Source of the DNA: Natrialba taiwanensis DSM 12281 | GTDB taxonomy: Archaea; Halobacteriota; Halobacteria; Halobacteriales; Natrialbaceae | Direction of reading: 5' to 3' | Assembly (NCBI RefSeq): GCF_000337595.1 | Contig: NZ_AOIL01000052.1 | Span: forward strand, 128,604 to 192,603 | DNA: 64,000 nucleotides | Part shown: positions 1-7,577 of the stretch, piece after piece | How positions within the stretch are numbered: the stretch's first letter is position 1 | Layout of the letters: each line of letters begins with the position of its first letter | Position numbers and translations under genes: made by a program | The notes under the pieces: generated by a model | Told to the model about the DNA's origin: nothing | Database searches by the model: none | Seen by the model: only the letters and a program-made list of their open reading frames with translations

Positions 1-17
1 AACCGCTCTTCCGATCT
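1..17. other. Residual Illumina paired-end adapter
   Basis: The first 17 bases, aaccgctcttccgatct, are identical to the 3' end of the older Illumina paired-end PCR primer 2.0/adapter. Real coding sequence for the DNA polymerase begins at base 18. The window therefore starts at an untrimmed contig end, and nothing upstream can be inferred from it. Confidence 0.93.
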
Positions 18-3000
18 GAGCAATGGGTCGATACCAACAGCGCCCGCGGCGGCATGTGTCTCGTTCTGGGCGAGGGGATCGCGCTCAAGGCACCGAAGAT
101 CCAGCGCTACACGCGAAACCTCGATGAGGTCGACTGGCCGTGGCTCCAGGATCTCATCGACGGCAATTACGCGGCTACGAGCGACGACGCCGACGCGGGC
201 ACCGAAGACGAAGCCGACGATGAGGACGAGAGTGAGGGGGCTGACGGCGCGACGGACGACGAACCCGCCGAAGACGACGGAGACCCAGCGAACGCCGACG
301 GGGACGAATCGGCCGACGTGGACGGTCCAGCGGGCCCTCCACGGGTCGGCGAATCGAAGAAGTTCCTTCGGGACCTGATCGCTGGCCGCCCGGTCTTCTC
401 CCATCCCTGTGCGAAAGGTGGCTTTCGCCTTCGCTACGGCCGCTCGCGCAACCACGGCTTCGCGACCGCCGGCGTCCACCCCGCCGCGATGCACCTCGTC
501 GACGACTTCCTCGCGACCGGGACACAGATCAAGACCGAACGGCCCGGCAAGGCCGCCGGCGTCGTCCCCGTCGACTCCATCGAAGGACCGACCGTCAAAC
601 TCGCGAACGGCGACGTCCGCCAGATCGACGATCCGACGGAGGCCAAGGAGATCAGAAACGGCGTCGAGAAGATCCTCGATCTCGGCGAATATCTCGTCAA
701 CTACGGCGAGTTCATCGAGAACAACCACCCGCTCGCACCCGCTTCCTACACGCCCGAGTGGTGGATTCAGGACCTCGAAGCCGCCGGCGCGGACGTACAG
801 GCACTCGAGGACGATCCGCGGATCGATCTCGAGCATCCCGATCCTGAGGAGGCCCTCGTGTGGGCCACCGACTTCGACGCGCCGTTACATCCCGAGTACA
901 CGTATCTCTGGCACGATCTCCCCGTCGTGGACTTCTGTACGCTCGCGGAAGCGGTGGCGGCGGGACGAGTCGAGAGCGAGGGCGACGCTGGGGCTGGCGG
1001 GAACGACGACGCCGACGACACGCTCGTCCTCGAGTTCAGCGACGCCGTTTGTGACGCGCTCGAGACGATCGTCATCGAACACCGCCAGCGCGAGGACCGG
1101 ATCGAGATCGACGACTGGCGGCCGCTCGCGCGCTCGCTCGGCTGTGAGATCCGTCGGACGGCGACCGACGGGGCCTCGCGGTCGGCGGCGAGCGGCGATG
1201 AGCCGGCCACTGATCCAGCGTCGGCCGAGACGGACGCCGCGACCGCAATCGAACTCGAACGCACATGGACCGACGCCGACCTTTCAGAGCGCTCGCGGAC
1301 CTGGAGCCACGAGGACGAACCCGACGGCGCGAACGCTATCGAGGCGGTCAACGAGGTCGCTCCCGTCGACATCCGCGAGCGCGCGCCGACCCGGATCGGC
1401 AACCGGATGGGCCGCCCGGAGAAATCAGAGCGCCGAGACCTGAGCCCGCCGGTCCACACCCTGTTTCCGATCGGCGAGGCCGGCGGCGCACAGCGAAACG
1501 TCGCCGACGCGGCTAAACACGCCGAGACGATGTCGGATACGCCCGGCGTCGTCGAGCTTCGGATCGGCCGCCAACAGTGTCCGAACTGCGGCACGGAGAC
1601 GTTCAAGAACCGCTGTCCGGACTGTGAGACCCGGACCGAACCGGACTACCGCTGCCCGGACTGCGACCAATCACTCGAGCCCGACGAGGCTGGACGCGTC
1701 GAGTGCGACCGCTGTGAGGTAGACGGAACCTGCGTCGAACCCCGTGAGATCGACATCAACGACGAGTTCAGAAGCGCTCTCGAATCCGTCGGCGAGCGCG
1801 AGAACGCCTTCGAGATCCTCAAGGGCGTCAAGGGACTGACCTCGTCGACCAAGATCCCCGAGCCCATCGAAAAGGGGATTCTCCGGGCCAAACACGACGT
1901 GTCGGCGTTCAAGGACGGCACCGTCCGCTACGACATGACCGACCTCCCGGTCACGTCCGTCCGCGCGAGCGAACTCGACATCGACGTCGGGCAACTACAG
2001 GCGCTCGGGTACACGGAGGACGTCCATGGCGACCCGCTCACGCACGAGGACCAACTGGTCGAACTCAACGTCCAGGATATCGTCCTCTCCGACGGCGCGG
2101 CCGAGCACATGCTCAAGACCGCCGACTTCATTGACGACCTCCTGGAGCAATATTACGGCCTTGACCCGTTCTACGAATTCGAGGACCGCGACGAACTCGT
2201 CGGCGAGTTGGTGTTCGGGATGGCACCCCACACGAGTGCCGCGACTGTCGGGAGAGTGATCGGATTCACGAGCGCCGCGGTTGGATACGCACACCCGTAC
2301 TTTCACGCCGCGAAAAGACGCAATTGTGACGGGGACGAAGACTGCGTCATGCTTCTCATGGACGGACTGCTCAACTTCAGTAGAAGTTTTCTCCCCGACA
2401 AGCGCGGCGGGCGCATGGACGCCCCCCTCGTCATGTCCTCGCGAATCGACCCCGCCGAGATCGACGACGAAGCCCACAACATGGACATCGTCTCGCAGTA
2501 CCCCCGCGAGTTCTACCTCGCGACGCTGGAGCAGGCCGATCCCGAGTCGGTCGATATCCAGATCGGCGAGGACACGCTGGGAACCGACGGGGAGTACACC
2601 GGCTTCTCTCACACCCACGACACGTCAAACATCGCGATGGGGCCCGACCTCTCGGCGTACAAGACCCTGGGCTCGATGATGGACAAGATGGACGCCCAAC
2701 TCGAACTCTCGCGGAAACTAGCGGCCGTCGACGAGACCGACGTTGCAGAGCGGGTTATCGAGTATCACTTCCTGCCGGACCTGATCGGAAACCTGCGGGC
2801 GTTCTCCCGCCAGGAGACGCGTTGTCTCGACTGCGGCGAGAAGTTCCGCCGGATGCCCCTGACCGGAGACTGTCGTGAATGCGGTGGGCGGGTCAACCTC
2901 ACCGTCCACGAGGGCTCGGTTAACAAGTACATGCAGACGGCGATCCAGGTCGCGGAGGAGTACGACTGCCGCGATTACACGAAACAGCGTCTGGAGGTCC

Positions 3001-3071
3001 TCGAGAAGTCACTCGAGAGTGTTTTCGAGAACGACAAGAACAAACAGTCGGGTATCGAGGACTTCATGTAG
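18..3071 (+). CDS. polC: DNA polymerase D large subunit DP2, 5'-truncated
   Basis: Catalytic large subunit of the archaeal replicative polymerase PolD. About 1017 C-terminal residues are present; the frame is open from base 18 (EQWVDTNSARGG before the first ATG at 54), so the missing N-terminus is lost at the contig edge. In partial numbering, the catalytic NCDGDED motif is at 769-775 (metal-binding Asp771 and Asp773), a Cys4-type zinc region is at about 520-566, and a second zinc finger (CLDCGEKF, then CRECGG) is near 936. There is no intein at the NCDGDED site, a known intein position in other archaea. An acidic low-complexity insert lies at about residues 55-105. The last residues, QSGIEDFM, resemble a PCNA-interacting PIP box. 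The family is certain; the PIP box is inference. Confidence 0.97.
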   Translation, partial: EQWVDTNSARGGMCLVLGEGIALKAPKIQRYTRNLDEVDWPWLQDLIDGNYAATSDDADAGTEDEADDEDESEGADGATDDEPAEDDGDPANADGDESADVDGPAGPPRVGESKKFLRDLIAGRPVFSHPCAKGGFRLRYGRSRNHGFATAGVHPAAMHLVDDFLATGTQIKTERPGKAAGVVPVDSIEGPTVKLANGDVRQIDDPTEAKEIRNGVEKILDLGEYLVNYGEFIENNHPLAPASYTPEWWIQDLEAAGADVQALEDDPRIDLEHPDPEEALVWATDFDAPLHPEYTYLWHDLPVVDFCTLAEAVAAGRVESEGDAGAGGNDDADDTLVLEFSDAVCDALETIVIEHRQREDRIEIDDWRPLARSLGCEIRRTATDGASRSAASGDEPATDPASAETDAATAIELERTWTDADLSERSRTWSHEDEPDGANAIEAVNEVAPVDIRERAPTRIGNRMGRPEKSERRDLSPPVHTLFPIGEAGGAQRNVADAAKHAETMSDTPGVVELRIGRQQCPNCGTETFKNRCPDCETRTEPDYRCPDCDQSLEPDEAGRVECDRCEVDGTCVEPREIDINDEFRSALESVGERENAFEILKGVKGLTSSTKIPEPIEKGILRAKHDVSAFKDGTVRYDMTDLPVTSVRASELDIDVGQLQALGYTEDVHGDPLTHEDQLVELNVQDIVLSDGAAEHMLKTADFIDDLLEQYYGLDPFYEFEDRDELVGELVFGMAPHTSAATVGRVIGFTSAAVGYAHPYFHAAKRRNCDGDEDCVMLLMDGLLNFSRSFLPDKRGGRMDAPLVMSSRIDPAEIDDEAHNMDIVSQYPREFYLATLEQADPESVDIQIGEDTLGTDGEYTGFSHTHDTSNIAMGPDLSAYKTLGSMMDKMDAQLELSRKLAAVDETDVAERVIEYHFLPDLIGNLRAFSRQETRCLDCGEKFRRMPLTGDCRECGGRVNLTVHEGSVNKYMQTAIQVAEEYDCRDYTKQRLEVLEKSLESVFENDKNKQSGIEDFM

Positions 3072-3475
3072 CCGGTCGCGAACCACGCCTCTCACACTCT
3101 CACTCTCGAACTCGTGTTCCTCGAAATACCCGCTGTATTGTGGTAGTTTATAGTTCGTCTAGCGGTCGTGCGCGACTGAAATCCGAAACCGCGGCAGATA
3201 GTGGGAACTGAGTGAGGAGACAGAGACACTCTTCGCGACAATCCCACGCGAACCGGAGCGTGTGGTCTTCACCCACGCGTAGAAGGACGTGTGCAGTTTG
3301 CTGAACGCGCCATGAACTCGCATAAGAAGGCGAATCGTAGTAGTCGATAGTAGCGTGGTTCGTTATTCGGAACGGAGCCTCAACATCCGCTACGTACAGG
3401 TAGTACAGCATTGGACAGAGTTGCTTAAAAGAGAGTGACAGAAATACTATAACTAAATAGCGCGTATCGCCGAAT
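3072..3475. other. 404-bp AT-rich intergenic stretch, possible gene relic
   Basis: Base composition drops below that of the flanking genes. No RNA gene is recognisable. A 112-codon reading frame on the minus strand (3148-3486) has no recognisable motifs, unusual codon use for this genome, and overlaps the start of the next gene. It may be the decayed remnant of a transferred gene, or chance. A TATA-like element (tactataact, 3445-3454) at the right edge belongs to the gene starting at 3476. Confidence 0.5.
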
Positions 3476-3688
3476 ATGGTCCCCAACGAAACGGCCGATG
3501 AACCCCCTTACCTCGGCAACGTCTTATTCCTCGTCGGTGCCTTCTTCATCGCTGGAATAGCAACGCTAACGGTCGTATCCATCGTAGGTATTGAGGGAAT
3601 AGTCGCATACGCGATTGCAACAATGGCATTCGTCGCTGCATTCATCGGCCTGCTACTGTTCTATAACTCCTATTACCTCGCCGATTGA
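3476..3688 (+). CDS. Small membrane protein, two TM segments
   Basis: A 70-residue protein. After a short acidic N-terminus (MVPNETADEPP), two hydrophobic helices occupy roughly residues 14-37 and 42-66, joined by a short GIEG turn. It is therefore an integral membrane hairpin. I do not recognise a family. The start at 3476 is supported by a TATA-like sequence 22-31 nt upstream, the spacing expected for a leaderless haloarchaeal mRNA. The gene lies in a locally AT-rich patch, which may indicate recent acquisition. The 261 bp that follow, up to the next start codon, contain no convincing gene. Confidence 0.6.
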   Translation: MVPNETADEPPYLGNVLFLVGAFFIAGIATLTVVSIVGIEGIVAYAIATMAFVAAFIGLLLFYNSYYLAD

Positions 3689-3918
3689 CGGCAATAAGCA
3701 TCCCTTCTTCCCGAACCTCCGTTTTCGATTTCAGCACCGAGACTGCAGACCGAAATCGCGCTACTACCTACTGCGATACCGAAGACCAAGCGATTATTTC
3801 TGACGTGCCCGTCTTCGGCCACCTATTTTGTATCGCTATAATTGGTTTATGCCGAACGCCCCCTGAGACGAGTATTTCTCGCAAACCGGATATTCAGGGC
3901 GTCTTCGTACGGAACTGG

Positions 3919-3926
3919 GTTTATAC
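3919..3926 (+). promoter_or_regulatory. TATA box of the rubredoxin-like gene
   Basis: The sequence gtttatac ends 23 nt before the ATG at 3950, the spacing of a leaderless haloarchaeal promoter. It decides the start codon in favour of 3950 over in-frame upstream codons such as 3842. Confidence 0.65.
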
Positions 3927-3949
3927 GCCTCCGAGTGGTAGCAACCCAC

Positions 3950-4249
3950 ATGAGTGAGGAACAACAAAATCCTCGGCTCGGCTTCGGCACCACCGTCTAC
4001 AGCGAAGATGGATCCCCCGTCGGTCGCATTCGCGGCTTCGACGAGGACGGGTTCTACGTGACGATTCGAGACGGTATTGAGGGGATGAGCATTGAACACG
4101 TCCGCTCCGGCCACGAGTTCGGCGAGGCCCATCTGATGTGGCGCTGTCTCGAGTGCGGAGCGATGGACGAACTCGACAGCGAACTGCCGGAGCGGTGTCC
4201 ATCCTGTGGCACCGAGCGGGAGGATCTGTACTACTGGACCGAGGACTGA
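3950..4249 (+). CDS. Rubredoxin-like zinc-ribbon protein (DUF7130-like)
   Basis: A 99-residue haloarchaeal protein. Residues about 10-55 form a small beta domain (GTTVYSEDGSPVGRIRGFDEDGFYVTI resembles a PRC-barrel-like strand pattern). The C-terminal half is a zinc ribbon with CLEC and CPSC pairs (about residues 66-69 and 84-87) ending in YYWTED, which looks like rubredoxin. It probably binds one zinc or iron. The match to DUF7130 is from memory of haloarchaeal annotations and the function is unknown. Its own TATA box precedes it, and the downstream panE gene has a separate promoter. Confidence 0.8.
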   Translation: MSEEQQNPRLGFGTTVYSEDGSPVGRIRGFDEDGFYVTIRDGIEGMSIEHVRSGHEFGEAHLMWRCLECGAMDELDSELPERCPSCGTEREDLYYWTED

Positions 4250-4287
4250 GACGAGCGTTTTTATCGCGTGTGGCGCGACGGGCCGGT

Positions 4288-5193
4288 ATGGAGATCGTGG
4301 TCTTCGGAGCCGGGAGCCTCGGCAGTCTCGTCGGTGGACTCCTTGCCCAATCTGGCGCACACGAGGTGACGCTCGTCGCCCGCGACCCACACGCGAGCGC
4401 GGTACGGACGGCCGGCCTGCAACTCGCGGGCGAGTTCAGCGAGACCGTCGCTCCCGCGGCGGTAACGGACGGAACAGAACTCGCCGCTGAACTCGCGGTC
4501 GTGACGGTCAAATCCTTCGACACGGCAGCGGCCGCTGATGCACTTTCGACCGGCTCGTTCGACGCCGTGCTCTCGCTCCAAAACGGGATGGGAAACGAAG
4601 CGACGCTCGCGGGCCGGCTTGGCGTTCCCGTCCTGGCCGGAACGGCAACCTACGGGGCGCTATTGCGCGAGCCCGGTGTCGTCGAGTGCACCGGACTGGG
4701 CGAGGTTACTCTCGGCCCGCGATCGGGTGGGTCGACCCAACTTGCCGACCGCGTCGGCGAGGCATTCGTGCTGAGCCCGCTCGAAACAACCGTTGCGAGT
4801 GATATGCCGACCCGACTCTGGCGGAAACTCGCTGTTAACGCCGGTATCAATCCGCTAACGGCGCTTACCGGAACGAAAAACGAGGCCGTTCTCGCCGATC
4901 CTGCTACTGAACTCGCACGAGCAGCCGCTCGAGAAACAGCCCACGTTGCCCGGGCTGACGGCATTTCCCTCTCGGACGAGACGGCCGTCGAGACGATGAC
5001 TCGCGTGGCACGACAGACCGCGCTGAACTCGTCTTCGATGGCCCAGGATGTCCGTGCGGGCCGGCGGACAGAAATCGATGCGATCAACGGCTATGTGGTC
5101 GAGCGCGCCGATGAATTGGGTGTTTCGGTACCGACGAATCGGACGCTCACTGCGTTGCTTGAAACCTGGGAGCACGGGTGTGGGCTTCGATAG
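4288..5193 (+). CDS. panE: 2-dehydropantoate 2-reductase (ketopantoate reductase)
   Basis: NADPH-dependent reduction of ketopantoate to pantoate on the route to coenzyme A. The 301-residue length is normal for the family. The Rossmann motif GAGSLG is at residues 7-12, the conserved Lys75 (VTVKSFD) and Asn99 (LQNG) follow, and the catalytic region RLWRKLAVNAGINPL gives Lys180, Asn184 and Asn188. The start at 4288 is chosen because the protein then begins directly with the Rossmann strand MEIVVFGAG, and a TTTTTAT element lies about 25-30 nt upstream. It stands alone between a zinc-ribbon gene and a convergent Nfu gene. Haloarchaeal homologues are usually annotated this way; other ketoacid substrates cannot be excluded. 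Confidence 0.9.
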   Translation: MEIVVFGAGSLGSLVGGLLAQSGAHEVTLVARDPHASAVRTAGLQLAGEFSETVAPAAVTDGTELAAELAVVTVKSFDTAAAADALSTGSFDAVLSLQNGMGNEATLAGRLGVPVLAGTATYGALLREPGVVECTGLGEVTLGPRSGGSTQLADRVGEAFVLSPLETTVASDMPTRLWRKLAVNAGINPLTALTGTKNEAVLADPATELARAAARETAHVARADGISLSDETAVETMTRVARQTALNSSSMAQDVRAGRRTEIDAINGYVVERADELGVSVPTNRTLTALLETWEHGCGLR

Positions 5194-5287
5194 GCGGATC
5201 GGAGAGACTCTGCGGATGAAGAGTAGTCCTCAGCAGCGGTGAGAACGGGCAATACGCTTCCGGCACGAGGAAACTGGCCCTACGCGA

Positions 5288-5647
5288 TCAGAACGGTGCT
5301 TCGGGACCTTCGTCGGTCTCGCCGTCGTCGTCGACGGTCTCGCCGGGGAACGACGGGCTCATGCCACCGCCCATGTCGTCGTCCCCACCCATTCCGGTCT
5401 GGGCGTTGACCTGCTCGATTTCGGGGATTTCTTTGACCATTCGGCTCTTGATTGCCTGAATCGTCATCGGCGAGATACCACAGCCACTGCAGGCACCGCC
5501 GAGGGCGATCGAGACTTCACCCGTTTCACGGTCAAGGTCCTGAATCGCCGCACTCCCGCCGTGCATCTGGATCTGTGGGAAGTTCCGTCGCAGGAAGTTC
5601 GCGACGCGGTCTTCGAGGTCGTCTCCGCCTTGGGTTTCGGTACTCAT
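5288..5647 (-). CDS. NifU C-terminal-domain (Nfu-type) Fe-S protein
   Basis: A 119-residue protein made almost entirely of one Nfu domain (about residues 8-85), which binds a [4Fe-4S] cluster at a dimer interface and passes it to client proteins. The ligand pair is the CSGC motif (Cys53, Cys56), preceded by the typical MHGGSAAIQDLD and followed by the amphipathic MTIQAIKSRM helix. The last 30 residues are acidic and glycine/methionine-rich (GMGGDDDMGGGM), a haloarchaeal tail of unknown role. It may supply clusters to Fe-S enzymes in the cell such as the ferredoxin and XPD-like helicase in this window (inference). Convergent with panE. Confidence 0.93.
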   Translation of the reverse strand: MSTETQGGDDLEDRVANFLRRNFPQIQMHGGSAAIQDLDRETGEVSIALGGACSGCGISPMTIQAIKSRMVKEIPEIEQVNAQTGMGGDDDMGGGMSPSFPGETVDDDGETDEGPEAPF

Positions 5648-5706
5648 ATCTCGCCGTTAGGGCTGAGCCTCCCTAAACCTTCCGTCGGTCCCCATCGTCG
5701 CGCCGC

Positions 5707-6036
5707 TCAGGCGAATCCAAAGACGCGTTCGAGTTCAGTTTCGATGGCATCGACGTGGTGGTCTAGAACGTCTTCGAATCGGTCCTGTTCGACGATAGTA
5801 CCGGTAAGTCGGTCGTAGGGGTCGTCGGGTAGTTCGACGTGGAACTCGCCGTCGCCGTCGTAGAAGGGTTCGCTTTCGTTTAACACCTGTTGGTCGATTG
5901 CGTGGACGAGTTCGGAGTCATAGCGGTCGTTCATCCGGTTGAACGCGTTCTTGTAGGCTTGTTGGAGCTCGGGAAAGTAGTTCGCGTACTTGTCCTCGAA
6001 TTTTTCGGGGTCGAACTCGGTGTTCGTGTCTGCCAT
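5707..6036 (-). CDS. DUF5783-like haloarchaeal protein
   Basis: A 109-residue acidic soluble protein starting MADTNTEFDPEKFEDKYANYFPELQQAYKNAF; I recall this as the haloarchaea-restricted family DUF5783. It is predicted to be largely helical, with no catalytic motif, no cysteine pairs and no membrane segment. An in-frame ATG at 6063 would add nine residues that do not look conserved, so 6036 is preferred. It lies 59 bp upstream of the Nfu gene on the same strand, so the two could be co-transcribed. Function unknown. Confidence 0.75.
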   Translation of the reverse strand: MADTNTEFDPEKFEDKYANYFPELQQAYKNAFNRMNDRYDSELVHAIDQQVLNESEPFYDGDGEFHVELPDDPYDRLTGTIVEQDRFEDVLDHHVDAIETELERVFGFA

Positions 6037-6211
6037 ATCATATCCGAACGCGAGTGAGGACAAAAGTCGGACGGTTGTCCCGGTCGGTATTCGCGATGGT
6101 CGCTGTGAGGGTGGCTATTACTCTCAGAGAGTGACATTGTAGGCGGTCCCTACAGGTGGCGTGCGTACGCAAGCGGAACGAACACCTTATTCAGTGGCGA
6201 TACTGTCGACT

Positions 6212-6601
6212 ATGCCATTCGATACGCACCCCATTCCTTGGGAGAAACTCCCGCCGGACTGGGGGCCGACCGAGTACGGTGACGGTCGGTTCGTGTACCA
6301 TCACGGCCAGTCGTCGATCGTGTTGGTGGCTGATCGGACGGAAGCGGCGCAGTCTCATCCTGGCTTTGGGCTCTGTGGGTACTGGGAACTTCGCTATCGG
6401 TACTTGCTCGGTGATCGTACGGTTTCCGAGGCGATCGCTCGTGTCTCGAACCGGAGTGCTGCAGTCAGCGGCTTGCTCAAGTGTATGCATCGAGTTCACG
6501 ACTCGGTCGAGCGGCCGTCGGACCCGATCGAAGTGATGGAGACGCTGGGCAAGATTTCGTTTTCGGATTTCGTCCCGGAGAACCGGTCGCCATCGGGCTG
6601 A
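6212..6601 (+). CDS. Hypothetical haloarchaeal protein
   Basis: A 129-residue protein, MPFDTHPIPWEKLPPDWGPTEYGDGR onward. No family is recognised. It is rich in aromatic residues and has a central pattern (WELRYRYLLGDRTVSEAIARVSNRSAAVSGLLKCMHRVHD) suggesting a compact alpha/beta fold; no membrane segment. The start at 6212 is preferred over the in-frame ATG at 6161 because a TATA-like ccttattca is centred about 25-30 nt upstream, and the extra N-terminus has no haloarchaeal character. Transcribed away from the DUF5783-like gene. Confidence 0.65.
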   Translation: MPFDTHPIPWEKLPPDWGPTEYGDGRFVYHHGQSSIVLVADRTEAAQSHPGFGLCGYWELRYRYLLGDRTVSEAIARVSNRSAAVSGLLKCMHRVHDSVERPSDPIEVMETLGKISFSDFVPENRSPSG

Positions 6602-6722
6602 TTGTGCGTGACGGCTCGGCTACAGTGTACTCCCTCATCCACCTCTAAACGCCTTTACTCCTCATCCACACCTGACCGCGACTCCGAGTCGTCTCAGCAG
6701 GCACCTACTCTCCATAAATCCC

Positions 6723-6734
6723 ATATCGCGATAT
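6723..6734. repeat. 12-bp perfect palindrome upstream of the PHP gene
   Basis: atatcgcgatat is a perfect 12-bp palindrome, itself flanked by ccat/atgg-like arms, about 80 bp before the start at 6816 and just upstream of a TTTAAG element at about 6774. It could be an operator, but nothing else in the sequence identifies a regulator. Confidence 0.4.
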
Positions 6735-6815
6735 AGAATATGGCTACGGTCGATCCTGCTCGCAACCGAGTGTTTAAGCTTCTATCGACAGTACACGTGT
6801 GCATCCCCGGTCCTC

Positions 6816-7577
6816 ATGACAGCGCCGATCCCCTTCACGATCGACTTTCACGTTCACTCGGACGACTCCTACGACGGCCACGAGCCGGTCGAACTCATTC
6901 TCGAACACGCTGCCGACATCGATCTCGACGGCGTCGTTATTACCGACCACGACGAAATCGGCGAATCGCGCCGCGCCGCCGCGCTTGCCCCCGAGTACGG
7001 GCTGCTCGGGATTCCAGGCGTCGAGGTGTCGACGCGGCACGGCCATCTGCTCGCAATCGGTGTCGACGAACGTCCCGACCCCGGCCAGCCGTTCATGGAC
7101 ACTGTCGCCGCCGTTCGAGAACTCGGCGGCATCGCGATCGTTCCGCATCCGTTCCAGCGAAGTCGCCACGGTGTTCGCAAACGCCGTATCCAAGATGCAG
7201 ATGCGATCGAGACCTACAACTCGATGCTCTTTACCGGCTACCGAAATCGCCGCGCGCGGACGTTCGCTCGCCGGCGTGAGTATCCTGAAATCGGCGCGAG
7301 TGATGCGCACTACCTGCCAAACGTCGGGAGGGCGTACACTGAGGTACGCGTGACGCCCGAGACGGACAACGGAACGCCGACGAAGGCCGATATTGACGGT
7401 GAGGACCTCGTCGAGGCCATTCTCGAGGGCCGGACGCAGATTCGAGGAAAGCGAACGCCGATCCACAAGAGTTCGGTGCAGTACGCCAAGGGAGCGGTTC
7501 GGAAGTCGGCGTTCGTGCTGACCTCGCACGCGCCGCTCGTGCCGACGGTTCCGGCGTCGATGGAGCGGTCAGGATAG
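6816..7577 (+). CDS. PHP-domain metal-dependent phosphoesterase
   Basis: A 253-residue PHP-superfamily hydrolase (the fold of histidinol phosphatase and the PolIII proofreading domain). The four PHP motifs are visible: FHVHSDDS (His12, His14), ITDHDE (Asp44, His45), PGVEVSTRHGH (Glu70, His75) and VPHPF (His111), plus a terminal SDAHYLP. It should bind two or three metal ions and cleave a phosphoester. The substrate is unknown; nucleotide or nucleic-acid substrates are plausible by family. The region after about residue 205 is a haloarchaeal extension. The last 9 bp overlap the end of the convergent DHH gene. Confidence 0.88.
   Translation: MTAPIPFTIDFHVHSDDSYDGHEPVELILEHAADIDLDGVVITDHDEIGESRRAAALAPEYGLLGIPGVEVSTRHGHLLAIGVDERPDPGQPFMDTVAAVRELGGIAIVPHPFQRSRHGVRKRRIQDADAIETYNSMLFTGYRNRRARTFARRREYPEIGASDAHYLPNVGRAYTEVRVTPETDNGTPTKADIDGEDLVEAILEGRTQIRGKRTPIHKSSVQYAKGAVRKSAFVLTSHAPLVPTVPASMERSG

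Noticed and set aside
2322-2342. Intein at the PolD catalytic motif
   Set aside because: The NCDGDED motif is uninterrupted; no splicing-domain motifs occur anywhere in the gene.
3148-3486. 112-codon minus-strand frame
   Set aside because: No motif, atypical codon use and overlap with the better supported gene at 3476; noted only as a possible relic.
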